Notes under the pieces: model-generated
Told to the model about the DNA's origin: nothing
Seen by the model: the letters and a program-made list of their open reading frames with translations, nothing else
The model's database searches: none
Source of the DNA: Pseudomonadota bacterium
Lineage (GTDB): Bacteria; Pseudomonadota; Alphaproteobacteria; Rhizobiales; Hyphomicrobiaceae
DNA: 64,000 bases
Assembly: GCA_023405815.1 (NCBI GenBank)
Contig: JAEXXM010000020.1
Span: forward strand, 10,728 to 74,727
Direction: 5' to 3'
Position numbers and translations under genes: made by a program
Shown here: in pieces, positions 47,283 through 56,332 of the stretch
Layout: every line of letters starts with the position of its first letter
Position numbering within the stretch: the first letter of the stretch is position 1

Positions 47283-47466
47283 CGGGCTCCCCGTCGTTTG
47301 TCTCGTTGAAGGCCCGCGTTGTCGCGCGTGGGAAAAATCGTGTCAATGCAAACGAATTCCTGCGCGCAATTCTTCAATTGGATACGCGGTGTTAAGCCAG
47401 TCCGGTGATACTCCGCGAAGGGTCGGGCGTTGCGTAGAGTTGCGTGGCGTAAGTCGGAGTTGCGTC

Positions 47467-47946
47467 GTGTTGCAGAGCGAGAGAATTATCGCCGTCGCCC
47501 CCAGCGGCAAGTGGATGGGCAAGGAAGGTTTCGTCGCCGAGGCGGCAGTCCAGTTCGAGCGCATCGGGGGCACCATCGCCCGGCTGGAGCGCGAGCTGGA
47601 GAAGTCCCGCCAGACCATTGCCGAGATGGCCGAGGAGGCGAACCGCAACAAGCGCTTCCAGGCATTCGAGGTCAGCCTCGAGAATTCCCGCGACTACAAG
47701 ATCACCGACCTGCAGCGAACCTGTAAGGATTTGAAGTGCCGCCTCGATGCCATCGAGGGCGATCGATCCAAGTTCGCCGGCCTCACCTACAAGTCGTTCG
47801 CGCCTGTCGACCGCAAGCTCGCCGAGCTCGGCAACCTGCAGACGCAGATCGCGCAGGCGGAGTTCGCCGCCCGCCGCAACGAGATGCTGTTCTTCGGAGC
47901 GCTCGCCCTCGCCGCGATCTCGCTCGCCTCCCGCTTCCTCTTCTGA
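47467..47946 (+). CDS. Coiled-coil protein with C-terminal membrane anchor, unknown function
   Basis: A 159-residue protein from a GTG at 47467 with CGGAG about 7 bases upstream (TTG 47470 and ATG 47515 are alternatives). The middle is a heptad-rich coiled coil (FERIGGTIARLERELEKSRQ and onward), ending in a tail helix (MLFFGALALAAISLASRFLF). No family is recognised. It is divergent from dapD and convergent with the TlpA-like gene across repeat R4. Confidence 0.6.
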   Translation: MLQSERIIAVAPSGKWMGKEGFVAEAAVQFERIGGTIARLERELEKSRQTIAEMAEEANRNKRFQAFEVSLENSRDYKITDLQRTCKDLKCRLDAIEGDRSKFAGLTYKSFAPVDRKLAELGNLQTQIAQAEFAARRNEMLFFGALALAAISLASRFLF

Positions 47947-47967
47947 GAAGCCGCGTCTTGCCCTCCT

Positions 47968-48057
47968 GTCATCCCGGCACGTGTTGCCGGGATCCAGAGT
48001 ACGGCTTGGCCAGGAGCTTGCGGATGGATGGATCGCCGGGACAAGCCCCGGGACGAC
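47968..48057. repeat. Mosaic palindromic repeat R4
   Basis: A 90-bp element with ends GTCATCCCGGC... and ...CCGGGACGAC, containing hairpins CCCGGCA...TGCCGGG-like at left and GCCGGGACAAGCCCCGGG at right. It is more diverged from R1-R3 (CCCGG in place of CCTCGG). It lies between convergent genes. Confidence 0.65.
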
Positions 48058-48059
48058 GC

Positions 48060-48701
48060 CTAAAGCGAGCTATCCGGTTTCAGCTGCGCTTCTATGAGGC
48101 GCTTGGCCTCGGCGCTGTCCCAGTGCGCCGGCCCGATCAGCCGCCCCACCTCGCGCCCTTCCGCATCGATCAGGATCGTCGTCGGCATGCCGATGACCTT
48201 GAGCCGCGTGCCTTCCTTGGCCGTCGGGTCGGCAAAGACGGCGAGCCTCGTAGCCTTGGTATCCGTTAGAAACTTTCGCGCCCCCGCAACGCCGCCCTTG
48301 TCGACGGCCAGCGCGACGACCTCGAACTTGTCCGACCCGAGCTCGGCCTGCAGCTTGTCGAGCCCGGGCATCTCCTCCCGGCACGGGGCGCACCAAGTCG
48401 CCCAGATATTCAGGAGCACGACTTTGCCCTTGAAGCTCGCAAGGCTCACCGGCGCCCCGTCCCCGTTAAGGAATTGGATATCCGGCAGCAGCTCCGGCGC
48501 TGGCTTGAACACGAAGGTCGTCATTGCCCCGGTGGCAAGCGGATGCGCCTGGGCCCGGCTTTCAGAAGTTTCCGCCGGTTGATTGTCATGCCGGCCCAAC
48601 GTGACGTATATCCCCGCAAACGCTGCGACCGCCGCCAGCGCTGCGATCCATACGAACACCAGGGAGCGGTTCGGCTTCGGTAACGGAGTCTGCTCGCTCA
48701 T
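48060..48701 (-). CDS. tlpA: TlpA-like membrane-anchored thiol:disulfide oxidoreductase
   Basis: A periplasm-facing thioredoxin-fold protein of 213 residues. It has one N-terminal membrane helix ([20 protein letters not shown]), then the redox site [15 protein letters not shown] and cis-Pro in GMPTTILID. This is the TlpA/ResA-like family that reduces periplasmic disulfides, often for cytochrome c or oxidase maturation. It is divergent from argH, with starts only 53 bp apart. Confidence 0.9.
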   Translation of the reverse strand: MSEQTPLPKPNRSLVFVWIAALAAVAAFAGIYVTLGRHDNQPAETSESRAQAHPLATGAMTTFVFKPAPELLPDIQFLNGDGAPVSLASFKGKVVLLNIWATWCAPCREEMPGLDKLQAELGSDKFEVVALAVDKGGVAGARKFLTDTKATRLAVFADPTAKEGTRLKVIGMPTTILIDAEGREVGRLIGPAHWDSAEAKRLIEAQLKPDSSL

Positions 48702-48754
48702 ATGCCTTCTTTCGCCGAGCCATCATCGACCGGCCCTGACGGAGCAAGAATGCC

Positions 48755-50164
48755 GTGACGGACAAGCCTGCCAATAGCATGTGGGGCGGTCGCTTCTCGG
48801 TCTCTCCAGCCGAGATCATGGAGGAGATAAACGCCTCCATAGGCTTCGACAAGCGCCTCGCCCCTGAGGACATCCGTGCCTCCAAGGCGCACGCCGCCAT
48901 GCTGGCCGACGCCGGCATCATCGACAAAGCGGATGCCGCGGCCATCATCGCGGGCCTCGATGACGTGCTGGCCGAGATCGAGTCTGGCAGTTTCGCCTTC
49001 TCGCGCGCCCTCGAGGACGTGCACATGAACGTCGAGAGCCGCTTGAAGGAAGCCATCGGCACGCCGGCCGGCCGCTTGCACACGGCTCGCTCGCGCAACG
49101 ATCAGGTGGCGACCGACTTCAAGCTCTACGTGCGCGAGCGCATCGACAACCTGGATGAGGCCCTGGCAGCGCTGCAGCTTGCCCTCGTTCGCAAGGCGGA
49201 GGCGAACGCCGCCACCGTGATGCCGGGCTTCACGCACCTCCAGCCGGCGCAGCCCGTCACCTTCGGCCATCACCTGATGGCTTACGTCGAGATGCTGGGC
49301 CGCGACCGCGGCCGGCTCGCCGACGCCCGCGTGCGGCTCAACGAGTCCCCGCTCGGCGCCGCCGCGCTGGCCGGCACCTCGTTCCCCATCGACCGGCACG
49401 CGACCGCAAGGGCGCTCGGCTTTGCCAAGCCGACCGACAACTCGCTCGACAGCGTCTCCGACCGCGACTTCATCCTGGAGACGCTGGCGGCCGCCTCCAT
49501 CTGCGCCGTGCACCTGTCGCGCTTCGCCGAGGAAATCGTTATCTGGTCGACGCCGCAGTTCGGCTTCATCAAGCTGTCGGACAAGTTCACCACCGGCTCC
49601 TCGATCATGCCGCAGAAGCGCAACCCGGACGCCGCCGAGCTGTCGCGCGCCAAGGTCGGTCGCATCGCCGGCGCCTTCCAGAGCCTGCTCATGGTGATGA
49701 AGGGCCTCCCGCTCGCCTATTCCAAGGACATGCAGGAGGACAAGGAGGTCGCCTTCGACGCCCTCGATAGCCTCGCCGTTGCCATTGCGGCTATGACCGG
49801 CATGGTCGACGACATGCAGCCTCAGCCCGCCACGATGCTGGCCGCGGCCGGCAGCGGCTACTCGACGGCCACGGACCTCGCCGACTGGCTGGTCCGCGTC
49901 CTCAAAATGCCCTTCCGCGACGCCCACCACGTCACCGGGCGCATTGTCGCCGCCGCGGAGGCCGACAATCTTCCTCTGGACAAGTTGCCGCTATCGGCCA
50001 TGCAGGCCATAGAGAAGCGCATAACTGCCGATGTTTTCTCGGTTTTGAGCCCTGAGAACTCGGTAGCCAGCCGGACCAGCCATGGGGGAACCGCGCCACA
50101 GAACGTCGCGAAAATGGCGGCGGCCTGGCGGAAGCGGTTGGAAAAGGCCCCGCCGAAGAGCTAG
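48755..50164 (+). CDS. argH: Argininosuccinate lyase
   Basis: It cleaves argininosuccinate to arginine and fumarate, the last arginine step. It has 469 residues. The start [25 protein letters not shown], and the catalytic loop [17 protein letters not shown] are all present. A GTG at 48755 is used, with GGAGC upstream. lptM and lysA follow, an order I associate with Hyphomicrobiales. Confidence 0.96.
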   Translation: MTDKPANSMWGGRFSVSPAEIMEEINASIGFDKRLAPEDIRASKAHAAMLADAGIIDKADAAAIIAGLDDVLAEIESGSFAFSRALEDVHMNVESRLKEAIGTPAGRLHTARSRNDQVATDFKLYVRERIDNLDEALAALQLALVRKAEANAATVMPGFTHLQPAQPVTFGHHLMAYVEMLGRDRGRLADARVRLNESPLGAAALAGTSFPIDRHATARALGFAKPTDNSLDSVSDRDFILETLAAASICAVHLSRFAEEIVIWSTPQFGFIKLSDKFTTGSSIMPQKRNPDAAELSRAKVGRIAGAFQSLLMVMKGLPLAYSKDMQEDKEVAFDALDSLAVAIAAMTGMVDDMQPQPATMLAAAGSGYSTATDLADWLVRVLKMPFRDAHHVTGRIVAAAEADNLPLDKLPLSAMQAIEKRITADVFSVLSPENSVASRTSHGGTAPQNVAKMAAAWRKRLEKAPPKS

Positions 50165-50259
50165 TAATGCCTGAGGCGCCGAGGGTGCCCCAGAACCGCC
50201 TTCGCGGTCGGGTTCCTTTGGCTATGCGGCGTTTGAGCCAGCGTGGGGTCGTCGGGGAC

Positions 50260-50481
50260 ATGCGCGTATCGTTGACACCGAAGGCAATGGTTGCCGCGAT
50301 GCTGGCGGCCGGGCTGTGCCTCGGTTTCGGCGGCTGCGGCGTCCGCGGCTCGCTCGATCCGCCGCCCACGGCCAAGGCCGACGGCAGCGCCAAGTCCGCC
50401 GAGGCAGCAGGCACCCAGCCGGGCAGCGCCGCCCCGCCCAAGCCGCACGAGGGCTTCATCCTCGACCCGCTGCTGCGCTAA
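50260..50481 (+). CDS. lptM: LptM-type small lipoprotein
   Basis: A 73-residue lipoprotein. The signal peptide (AMVAAMLAAGLCLGF) ends in lipobox FGGC, and the mature protein starts CGVRGSLDPP, the LptM/YifL motif. LptM assists assembly of the LptD LPS translocon. The ATG at 50260 follows GGGG; the frame is open to 50167, but only the later start places the signal peptide at the N-terminus. It lies between argH and lysA, as is usual in this group. Confidence 0.82.
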   Translation: MRVSLTPKAMVAAMLAAGLCLGFGGCGVRGSLDPPPTAKADGSAKSAEAAGTQPGSAAPPKPHEGFILDPLLR

Positions 50482-50508
50482 TCGCACCCGACGCCGCACC
50501 GCTACGGT

Positions 50509-50604
50509 GTCATTCTCGGCTATATGCCGAGGACCCATCTATCCGCCGCTTCCACGTTGACGGATTGCTGCACGCTGGATCCTCGGGACAAGCCCGAGGA
50601 TGAC
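50509..50604. repeat. Mosaic palindromic repeat R3
   Basis: A 96-bp element with ends GTCATTCTCGG and CCGAGGATGAC. The right hairpin CCTCGGGACAAGCCCGAGG is identical to that of R2; the left is CTCGGCTATATGCCGAGG. It lies between the convergent lptM and methyltransferase genes. Confidence 0.8.
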
Positions 50605-50634
50605 GGTTGCGCGTGGTCGTCCGAACGCTCGCGA

Positions 50635-51333
50635 TCACCGCCACAGCTCGATGATGTCGATTTCGACATTTTCGGCGCCGCCGGGCAGCATCGCCGGCAC
50701 GATTCGCTTCCCCTGCACCGATCGCCAGTCGGCAGCGGCAAGGTCGGCAAGAAACAGTGGCGTATCCTGCCGTCCCGGATCGGCCAGCAGCACCCTCCCT
50801 CCGCTTGCGAGATTGCGTTCGAGAATGGCCGCAAGCGGCGCATGGGCAGCCCGCTCGTAGACCACATCCGAGCCGATGATCAGGTCGTAGGTGCGCGTGT
50901 CGGTCCACGCATCCCAATTGGCCAGCGCCACCTCTATGCCATCGACGCGGTTCGCCTCGGCATTGGCACGACAGAGAGCCAGGGATTCTGAGCTGTGGTC
51001 GGTCTGGCGCACCGCCGCCGCCCCGAGCGCACGCGCGATGATGCCGGGCATGCCCACTCCGGCGCCAAGCTCGAGGATCGTTCGCCCCGCGACCTCATCA
51101 CTGCGTTCCACGAGGGCCTCCGCCAGCGCCTGCCCCGATTCCCACAGCAACAGTCCGAACGGGAACGTGACGAAGCGGTCGGCCGCTACCATCAGCGAGG
51201 CATGGTCACGCGCTGCTTGGATGTGCCAGGTGCGCCCTCCGAGGTTGAACTCGAAGGTCGCCAGCGGGACCCCGACGATGGCTTCGACCCCGCCACCGAT
51301 CAACCCCAAGCCTGTCGCGCCTGCCTCGCCCAT
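50635..51333 (-). CDS. Class I SAM-dependent methyltransferase, METTL/EtfB-KMT-like
   Basis: A 232-residue methyltransferase. Motif I is ILELGAGVGMPGII, followed by the acidic strand QTDHSSESL, and motif IV is LIIGSDVVYE. The DVVY form and overall length fit the family-16 protein lysine methyltransferases (METTL20/EtfB-KMT-like). The substrate is inferred, not shown. It is divergent from lysA. Confidence 0.78.
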   Translation of the reverse strand: MGEAGATGLGLIGGGVEAIVGVPLATFEFNLGGRTWHIQAARDHASLMVAADRFVTFPFGLLLWESGQALAEALVERSDEVAGRTILELGAGVGMPGIIARALGAAAVRQTDHSSESLALCRANAEANRVDGIEVALANWDAWTDTRTYDLIIGSDVVYERAAHAPLAAILERNLASGGRVLLADPGRQDTPLFLADLAAADWRSVQGKRIVPAMLPGGAENVEIDIIELWR

Positions 51334-51423
51334 CGCCCTGCCATTGCTTTTCGCTGCCGTCTGCCGCTATTAGCGGCGGCAACGCTTTTAGCAGCTCGCT
51401 GCAAATTTAAGAGACACCGGCCC

Positions 51424-52707
51424 ATGCACCATTTCGAGTACCGCGACGGCGTGCTGCACGCCGAGGGCGTCAGCCTGATGCGGCTCGCGGCCGAGGTCGG
51501 CACACCCTTCTACTGCTATTCGACCGCGACGCTCGAGCGCCACTATCGCGTCTTGACCGAGGCCTTCGCCGGCCAGGACGCGCTGATCTGCTTTGCCGTC
51601 AAGGCGAACTCCAATCAGGCCGTGCTGACGACGCTGGCGAGGCTCGGCGCCGGAATGGACGTTGTTTCCGAAGGCGAGCTGCGCCGCGCCCTCGCCGCTG
51701 GTGCGCCCGCCGGCAAGATCATCTTCGCCGGCGTTGGCAAGACGCGCGAAGAGATGGCCTTCGCCCTCGAAAAGGGCATCCTCGGCTTCAACGTCGAGAG
51801 CGAGCCGGAGCTGCGCGCGCTGAGCGAGGTGGCTTCGAGCCTTGGCAAGACCGCGTGCGTGGCCCTGCGGGTCAACCCCGACGTCGACGCCAAGACGCAC
51901 GCCAAGATCTCCACCGGCAAGGCCGAGAACAAGTTCGGCATCCCTTATGGCGACGCGCGCCGTCTTTATGCCGAGGCGGCAAAACTGCCGGGCATCGCCG
52001 TTTCCGGCATCCATATGCACATCGGCAGCCAGATCACCGATCTCGGGCCCTTCCGCAACGCCTTCCGCCTGATGCGCGAGCTTGCGGAGCAGCTCATCGC
52101 CGACGGCCACAAGCTGCAGCATCTCGACATCGGCGGCGGCCTCGGCGTGCCTTACGTTTCGGAGGGCGAGGTCGCTCCCCCGCCGTCGGCCTATGCCGCG
52201 ATCGTCAAGGAGGAGCTTGGGCCTTTAAAGCTCAAGATCGTCATGGAGCCGGGCCGCGTCATCGTCGGCAATGCTGGCGTGCTCGTCTCGCGCGTCATCT
52301 ACACCAAGGAGGGCGTCGACAAGACGTTCACCGTCGTCGATGCCGCCATGAATGATCTCATTCGCCCGACGCTCTATGAGGCCGAGCATGAGATTTGGCC
52401 GGTCGATGAGGCAAAGCTCTCCATGCCGCCCATCGTCCAGGACGTCGTCGGCCCGGTGTGCGAGACCGGCGATTATCTCGCTCTCGACCGCATGCTCCCG
52501 CCGTTCGCTGCCGGCGATCTCGTCGCCGTCATGACCGCCGGCGCCTACGGCGCGGTCATGTCCTCGACCTACAACACCCGCCCCCTGGTGCCGGAAGTGC
52601 TCGTGAACGGCGACAACTATGCCGTGGTCCGCCCGCGCATTTCTCCCGAGGAGCTCATCGCCCAGGACCGTGTTCCGACCTGGCTGGAGTACCCGATTTC
52701 CCGCTGA
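51424..52707 (+). CDS. lysA: Diaminopimelate decarboxylase
   Basis: A PLP enzyme of fold III that makes lysine from meso-DAP. It has 427 residues. The PLP lysine is in CFAVKANSNQAVL, the Gly-rich phosphate loop is DIGGGLGVPY, and the catalytic Cys segment is GPVCETGDYLA. The ATG at 51424 starts the conserved MHHFEYRDGVLHAEG. It is part of the argH-lptM-lysA-DUF4175 block, with dapD and dapE nearby. Confidence 0.96.
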   Translation: MHHFEYRDGVLHAEGVSLMRLAAEVGTPFYCYSTATLERHYRVLTEAFAGQDALICFAVKANSNQAVLTTLARLGAGMDVVSEGELRRALAAGAPAGKIIFAGVGKTREEMAFALEKGILGFNVESEPELRALSEVASSLGKTACVALRVNPDVDAKTHAKISTGKAENKFGIPYGDARRLYAEAAKLPGIAVSGIHMHIGSQITDLGPFRNAFRLMRELAEQLIADGHKLQHLDIGGGLGVPYVSEGEVAPPPSAYAAIVKEELGPLKLKIVMEPGRVIVGNAGVLVSRVIYTKEGVDKTFTVVDAAMNDLIRPTLYEAEHEIWPVDEAKLSMPPIVQDVVGPVCETGDYLALDRMLPPFAAGDLVAVMTAGAYGAVMSSTYNTRPLVPEVLVNGDNYAVVRPRISPEELIAQDRVPTWLEYPISR

Positions 52708-52781
52708 GGATGACCAAAGTTTAATGGTGGGGCGGCACCCCGTCGCTAGGCCCGCCGCAATGATCGGGCTATCGTCGCGCC

Positions 52782-55388
52782 ATGACGGAGCCGAAGGCCC
52801 TGGATTCTAAATTCGCGCGCAAGGTGCGCATCAGCCGCTGGGCGCTGTGGTTCGAGCGCCTGTGGCCGCGCATCTGGATGATCCTCGGCCTCGTCGGCCT
52901 GTTCCTGCTCGCCTCCCTCGCCGGTCTCTGGCCGCTGCTGTCCGATCCGCTCCACTACGTCGCCCTTGCCGCGTTCGCTCTCGCCGCGGTCGCGGCTGTC
53001 GGCCACGCGGTGCGCACGCCGTTCCCGACGCGGGAGGAAGCAGTGCGCCGCATCGAGCGCGTCTCCGGGGTGCCGCACCGTCCGGCCTCGTCCTATGAGG
53101 ACACCGTCACCGCCAATGGCGATGACCCGCGCACTGTCGCCATTTGGCAGGCGCACCGCGCGCGTCTTGCAGCAATGCTTGCGAAGCTGCGCGTCGGGCC
53201 TCCGCATCCACGCGCCGATCGGCAGGACCCTGTTGCCCTTCGTGCCCTCTTGGTGCTGGGAGTCGTCGCCCTGCTCGCGCTCGTCGGCGACAGTGCCTCC
53301 GATCGCCTCCGCTCCGCCTTCCGCTTCAACTCGGCTCAGGCCATCGCCGAGGCGCGCCTCGACGCTTGGGTGACGCCGCCGTCCTACACCGGCAAGCCGC
53401 CGGTGATGCTGGCCGACGGCGCCCGCGGCCCCGCCGCGCCTGAGGCCCAGCCCAAGCTCTACGATGTCCCCGAGCACAGCATCCTGATCGTGCGCACCAG
53501 CGGCAAGGGCTTGGGTGCGCCCTCGCTCGACGTCTTCGCCGAAGGCTCGACGGAGCGCCAGCACGTCGAAGCGAAGGCCCCCGAGGCCGGCAAGTCGACG
53601 GCGCCCAACACCGACATCGCCGAGATCCGTTACGAGCTTCGCTCTTCGGCCGAGATCCGCGTGCTCGCCGGTGGTGTCGAGCTGGCGCGCTGGGCGTTCT
53701 ACGTGCGTCCCGACAAGCCCCCCGTCATTGCCATGGCCAAGAAGCCCGAGCGCACGCGGCGCGGCTCGATGAAGCTCACCTACACGGTCGAGGACGACTA
53801 TGGCGTTGTTTCAGCCGGCGCGGACGTCAAGCGCGACCGTAGCGCAGAGAAGCCCGTCGACCCGAAGAAGGCGTGGGCACAGCCCGAGGTATTGAAGGGT
53901 CCGCGTCCGCCCTACGAGCGCCCGCCGGAGATCACGCTGCGTCTCCCGCGCCCGGCGCAGAAGCAGGCCGAGACCTATATCGATTTCGGTCCCCATCCTT
54001 ATGCCGGCCGCGAGGTCATCTTGACGCTCGAGGCCAAGGACATCGCCGGCAACGTCGGCCGCTCCGAGCCGATGAAGCTCGTGCTGCCGCAACGCCTGTT
54101 CCAGAAGCCGCTTGCCCGCGCCGTGATCGAGCAGCGCGCCAAGCTCATGGACGATCCGCGCTACGCGCCGGTGGTGAAGCGCGCGCTGGAGGCGCTGACG
54201 CTCGAGCCGGATGGCTTCATCGACTCGACCTCGATCTACCTCGGCATGCGCACCGCCATCCGCAATCTCGATCGCGATACCTCGCGCGAGGGCCTGAAGA
54301 GCACCGTCGATGGCCTTTGGGAGCTGGCGCTGCGCATCGAGGACGGTGATCTGTCCGACGCCGAGAAGGCGCTGAAGGAAGCCCAGGACAAGCTCGCTGA
54401 GGCATTGGAGAAGAACGCACCCGATTCGGAGATCGATCAGCTCATGCAGGAGCTGCGCGAGGCGCTGTCGAGCTACGTCCAGCAGCTGCAGAAGAACGCG
54501 CAGGACCAGGCCCCGCCGGAGGGTCTCGACCAGCAGAACCAGCAGCTCAGCCAGCAAGACCTCGATCAGATGATGAAGAACCTCGAGGACATGACCAAGG
54601 CTGGCTCGCGCGACCAGGCGCAGCAGATGCTCGCCCAGCTGCGTGATCTCCTCGAGCGCCTGCAGTCGGGCCAGATGAATAAGCAGCAGGCCGAGCGCGG
54701 CCAGCAGATGCAGAAGAAGCTCGACGAGCTTGGCGGACTCGTCGGCCGGCAGCAGCGGCTGATGGACGAGACCTACCGGCAGAACAAGCGCCAGATGACT
54801 CCAGGCGGAACCATGCCGGGCGAGAATGGCCAGAAGCAGAGCCAGGGTCAGCAAGGTCAGGGCATGCAGGGTCAGCAAGGTCAGAGCGGCCAGTCCGGGC
54901 AGCAGGGCCAGGGCCAGCAGGGTCAGGGCAAAGGCAGCCTCAGCGAGCAGCAGCAGGCCCTGAAGGAGGAGCTTGAGAAGCTTCGCCGCGAGCTCGACGA
55001 GCTCGGCGCCGGCCAGGACGAGTTCAACCGGGCGCGCGACGCGATGGAGAACGCGCAGAAGTCGCTCGAGGAAGGCGATACCAACACTGCGCTCGGCGAT
55101 CAGTCGGAAGCGCTCGACCAGATGCGCCAGGGCGCGCAGAAGATGGCCGAGGGCATGGCCAAGGACGGCGCCTCCCGCTATGGCCAGAACGGCGAGCAGC
55201 CGCGCGATCCGCTCGGACGTCCGCAGCGTTTCCAGGGACCCGACGCCGGCAACTCGGTGAAGGTGCCCGACGAGATCGACATGCAGCGCGCCAGAGAGAT
55301 CCTCGAGGAGCTGCGCCGCCGTCTCGCCCAGCCGGCACGCCCGACGCAGGAGCTCGACTACTACGAGCGCCTGCTCCGCCGCTTCTGA
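52782..55388 (+). CDS. TIGR02302/DUF4175 family large membrane protein
   Basis: An 868-residue protein. Two N-terminal helices (about 30-75) and a third near 150 precede a long soluble part. Residues about 560-720 are Gln-rich coiled coil, ending in a low-complexity tract of GQQGQ units (54829-54938). The C-terminal ELRRRLAQPARPTQELDYYERLLRRF region is the family signature. It is found in Hyphomicrobiales next to lysA. The function is unknown; an envelope scaffold is possible. Confidence 0.9.
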   Translation: MTEPKALDSKFARKVRISRWALWFERLWPRIWMILGLVGLFLLASLAGLWPLLSDPLHYVALAAFALAAVAAVGHAVRTPFPTREEAVRRIERVSGVPHRPASSYEDTVTANGDDPRTVAIWQAHRARLAAMLAKLRVGPPHPRADRQDPVALRALLVLGVVALLALVGDSASDRLRSAFRFNSAQAIAEARLDAWVTPPSYTGKPPVMLADGARGPAAPEAQPKLYDVPEHSILIVRTSGKGLGAPSLDVFAEGSTERQHVEAKAPEAGKSTAPNTDIAEIRYELRSSAEIRVLAGGVELARWAFYVRPDKPPVIAMAKKPERTRRGSMKLTYTVEDDYGVVSAGADVKRDRSAEKPVDPKKAWAQPEVLKGPRPPYERPPEITLRLPRPAQKQAETYIDFGPHPYAGREVILTLEAKDIAGNVGRSEPMKLVLPQRLFQKPLARAVIEQRAKLMDDPRYAPVVKRALEALTLEPDGFIDSTSIYLGMRTAIRNLDRDTSREGLKSTVDGLWELALRIEDGDLSDAEKALKEAQDKLAEALEKNAPDSEIDQLMQELREALSSYVQQLQKNAQDQAPPEGLDQQNQQLSQQDLDQMMKNLEDMTKAGSRDQAQQMLAQLRDLLERLQSGQMNKQQAERGQQMQKKLDELGGLVGRQQRLMDETYRQNKRQMTPGGTMPGENGQKQSQGQQGQGMQGQQGQSGQSGQQGQGQQGQGKGSLSEQQQALKEELEKLRRELDELGAGQDEFNRARDAMENAQKSLEEGDTNTALGDQSEALDQMRQGAQKMAEGMAKDGASRYGQNGEQPRDPLGRPQRFQGPDAGNSVKVPDEIDMQRAREILEELRRRLAQPARPTQELDYYERLLRRF

Positions 55389-55462
55389 CCCCCGTTCACC
55401 AAAATATTGGTTAACATAGCTTTACCCTTTTTTCGCCACGGGAATGGCGGAAGTCGTGGGCC

Positions 55463-56173
55463 ATGCGTGCTCTGGGGGTACTCTTCCTTTTCGTGTTGTT
55501 GGCGTCGCCGTGGCAGGCCGCGGTTGCGGCCGACGACTGTGCCGATGGCAAGCTGCGCCCGGCAACCATAGCCGATGGCGACAAGCTCGTTCTCCGCTGG
55601 ATCGGCAAGGTCAACAAAAAGATGGCCTCCTCGATCGACGACGCGTTCGAGAAGAACAAGCGGCGCGTCAAATCGGTCGAGCTGTCGCTGCAGTCCTGCG
55701 GCGGCCGTATCGACTACATGGCCGCGACCATTGCCGTCCTGCACAACATCAAGCAAACGCACAAGCTCACCACCGTCGTGGATCAGGGCGCGACCTGCGC
55801 ATCGGCCTGCATCCCGATCTTCCTCGCCAGCGACCACCGCCGCGCCGCGATGGCCAGCGTGTGGTTCTTCCACCGCTCGTGGCGCAAGGAGCTTAGCGGC
55901 GGCGTCGACGAGGTGCTGACCGGCGTTCCGGGCAAGCGCTCGGTCGAGCGCTTCCACGACCGGTACTACGCGCCGGCCGGTGTCTCGCGCGCGTGGCTGG
56001 ATCGGCTACGCAACATCATCGAGAACACGAGCGGCTACTGGCAGACGGGCCGCGACCTTTGGGAATCCAAGAGCGGCATCATCACCGAGACCATCGGAGA
56101 CGTCTTGCTGCAGGAGAACCGGACGATCTATCTCGCCCCGGCGCCCGGTTGCACTGCGATGTGCCGCGGCTGA
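55463..56173 (+). CDS. Secreted ClpP/crotonase-like protein (COG3904 type)
   Basis: A 236-residue exported protein with a signal peptide (ALGVLFLFVLLASPW, cleavage after AVA near residue 23). The body resembles periplasmic ClpP-like proteins: SLQSCGGRIDYMAATIAVLH, then the nucleophile-region pattern TCASACIPIFLASDHR and WFFHRSWRKE. The Ser of CASAC would be the catalytic position. No substrate is known. It is convergent with the barrel gene across repeat R5. Confidence 0.68.
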   Translation: MRALGVLFLFVLLASPWQAAVAADDCADGKLRPATIADGDKLVLRWIGKVNKKMASSIDDAFEKNKRRVKSVELSLQSCGGRIDYMAATIAVLHNIKQTHKLTTVVDQGATCASACIPIFLASDHRRAAMASVWFFHRSWRKELSGGVDEVLTGVPGKRSVERFHDRYYAPAGVSRAWLDRLRNIIENTSGYWQTGRDLWESKSGIITETIGDVLLQENRTIYLAPAPGCTAMCRG

Positions 56174-56182
56174 TCCGCGTCT

Positions 56183-56321
56183 GTCATCCCGGAAACCGAA
56201 GCGTCAGCGACGGTTATCCGGGACCCAGCACAAAACTCGTCGAAGACTCATGATGTCGCCCAGGCAGAGACTCTCCCGTTCCCCAGGGTCTCGGTCGCGA
56301 TGCTCGCTCCGCCCGGATGAC
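56183..56321. repeat. Mosaic palindromic repeat R5 (divergent)
   Basis: A 139-bp element with outer ends GTCATCCCGG and CCCGGATGAC and an internal TTATCCGGGACCC. It is related to R4 in its ends but longer and poorly conserved inside. It lies between convergent genes. Confidence 0.55.
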
Positions 56322-56332
56322 AGAGGATCGCC

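Noticed and set aside
54829..54938. Tandem repeat resembling a CRISPR or VNTR array
   Set aside because: It is low-complexity coding sequence (GQQGQ units) inside the DUF4175 gene, with no spacer-repeat periodicity.
55411..55425. CtrA-like TTAA-N7-TTAC upstream of the ClpP-like gene
   Set aside because: One mismatch, isolated, and no reason from the neighbouring genes to expect cell-cycle control.
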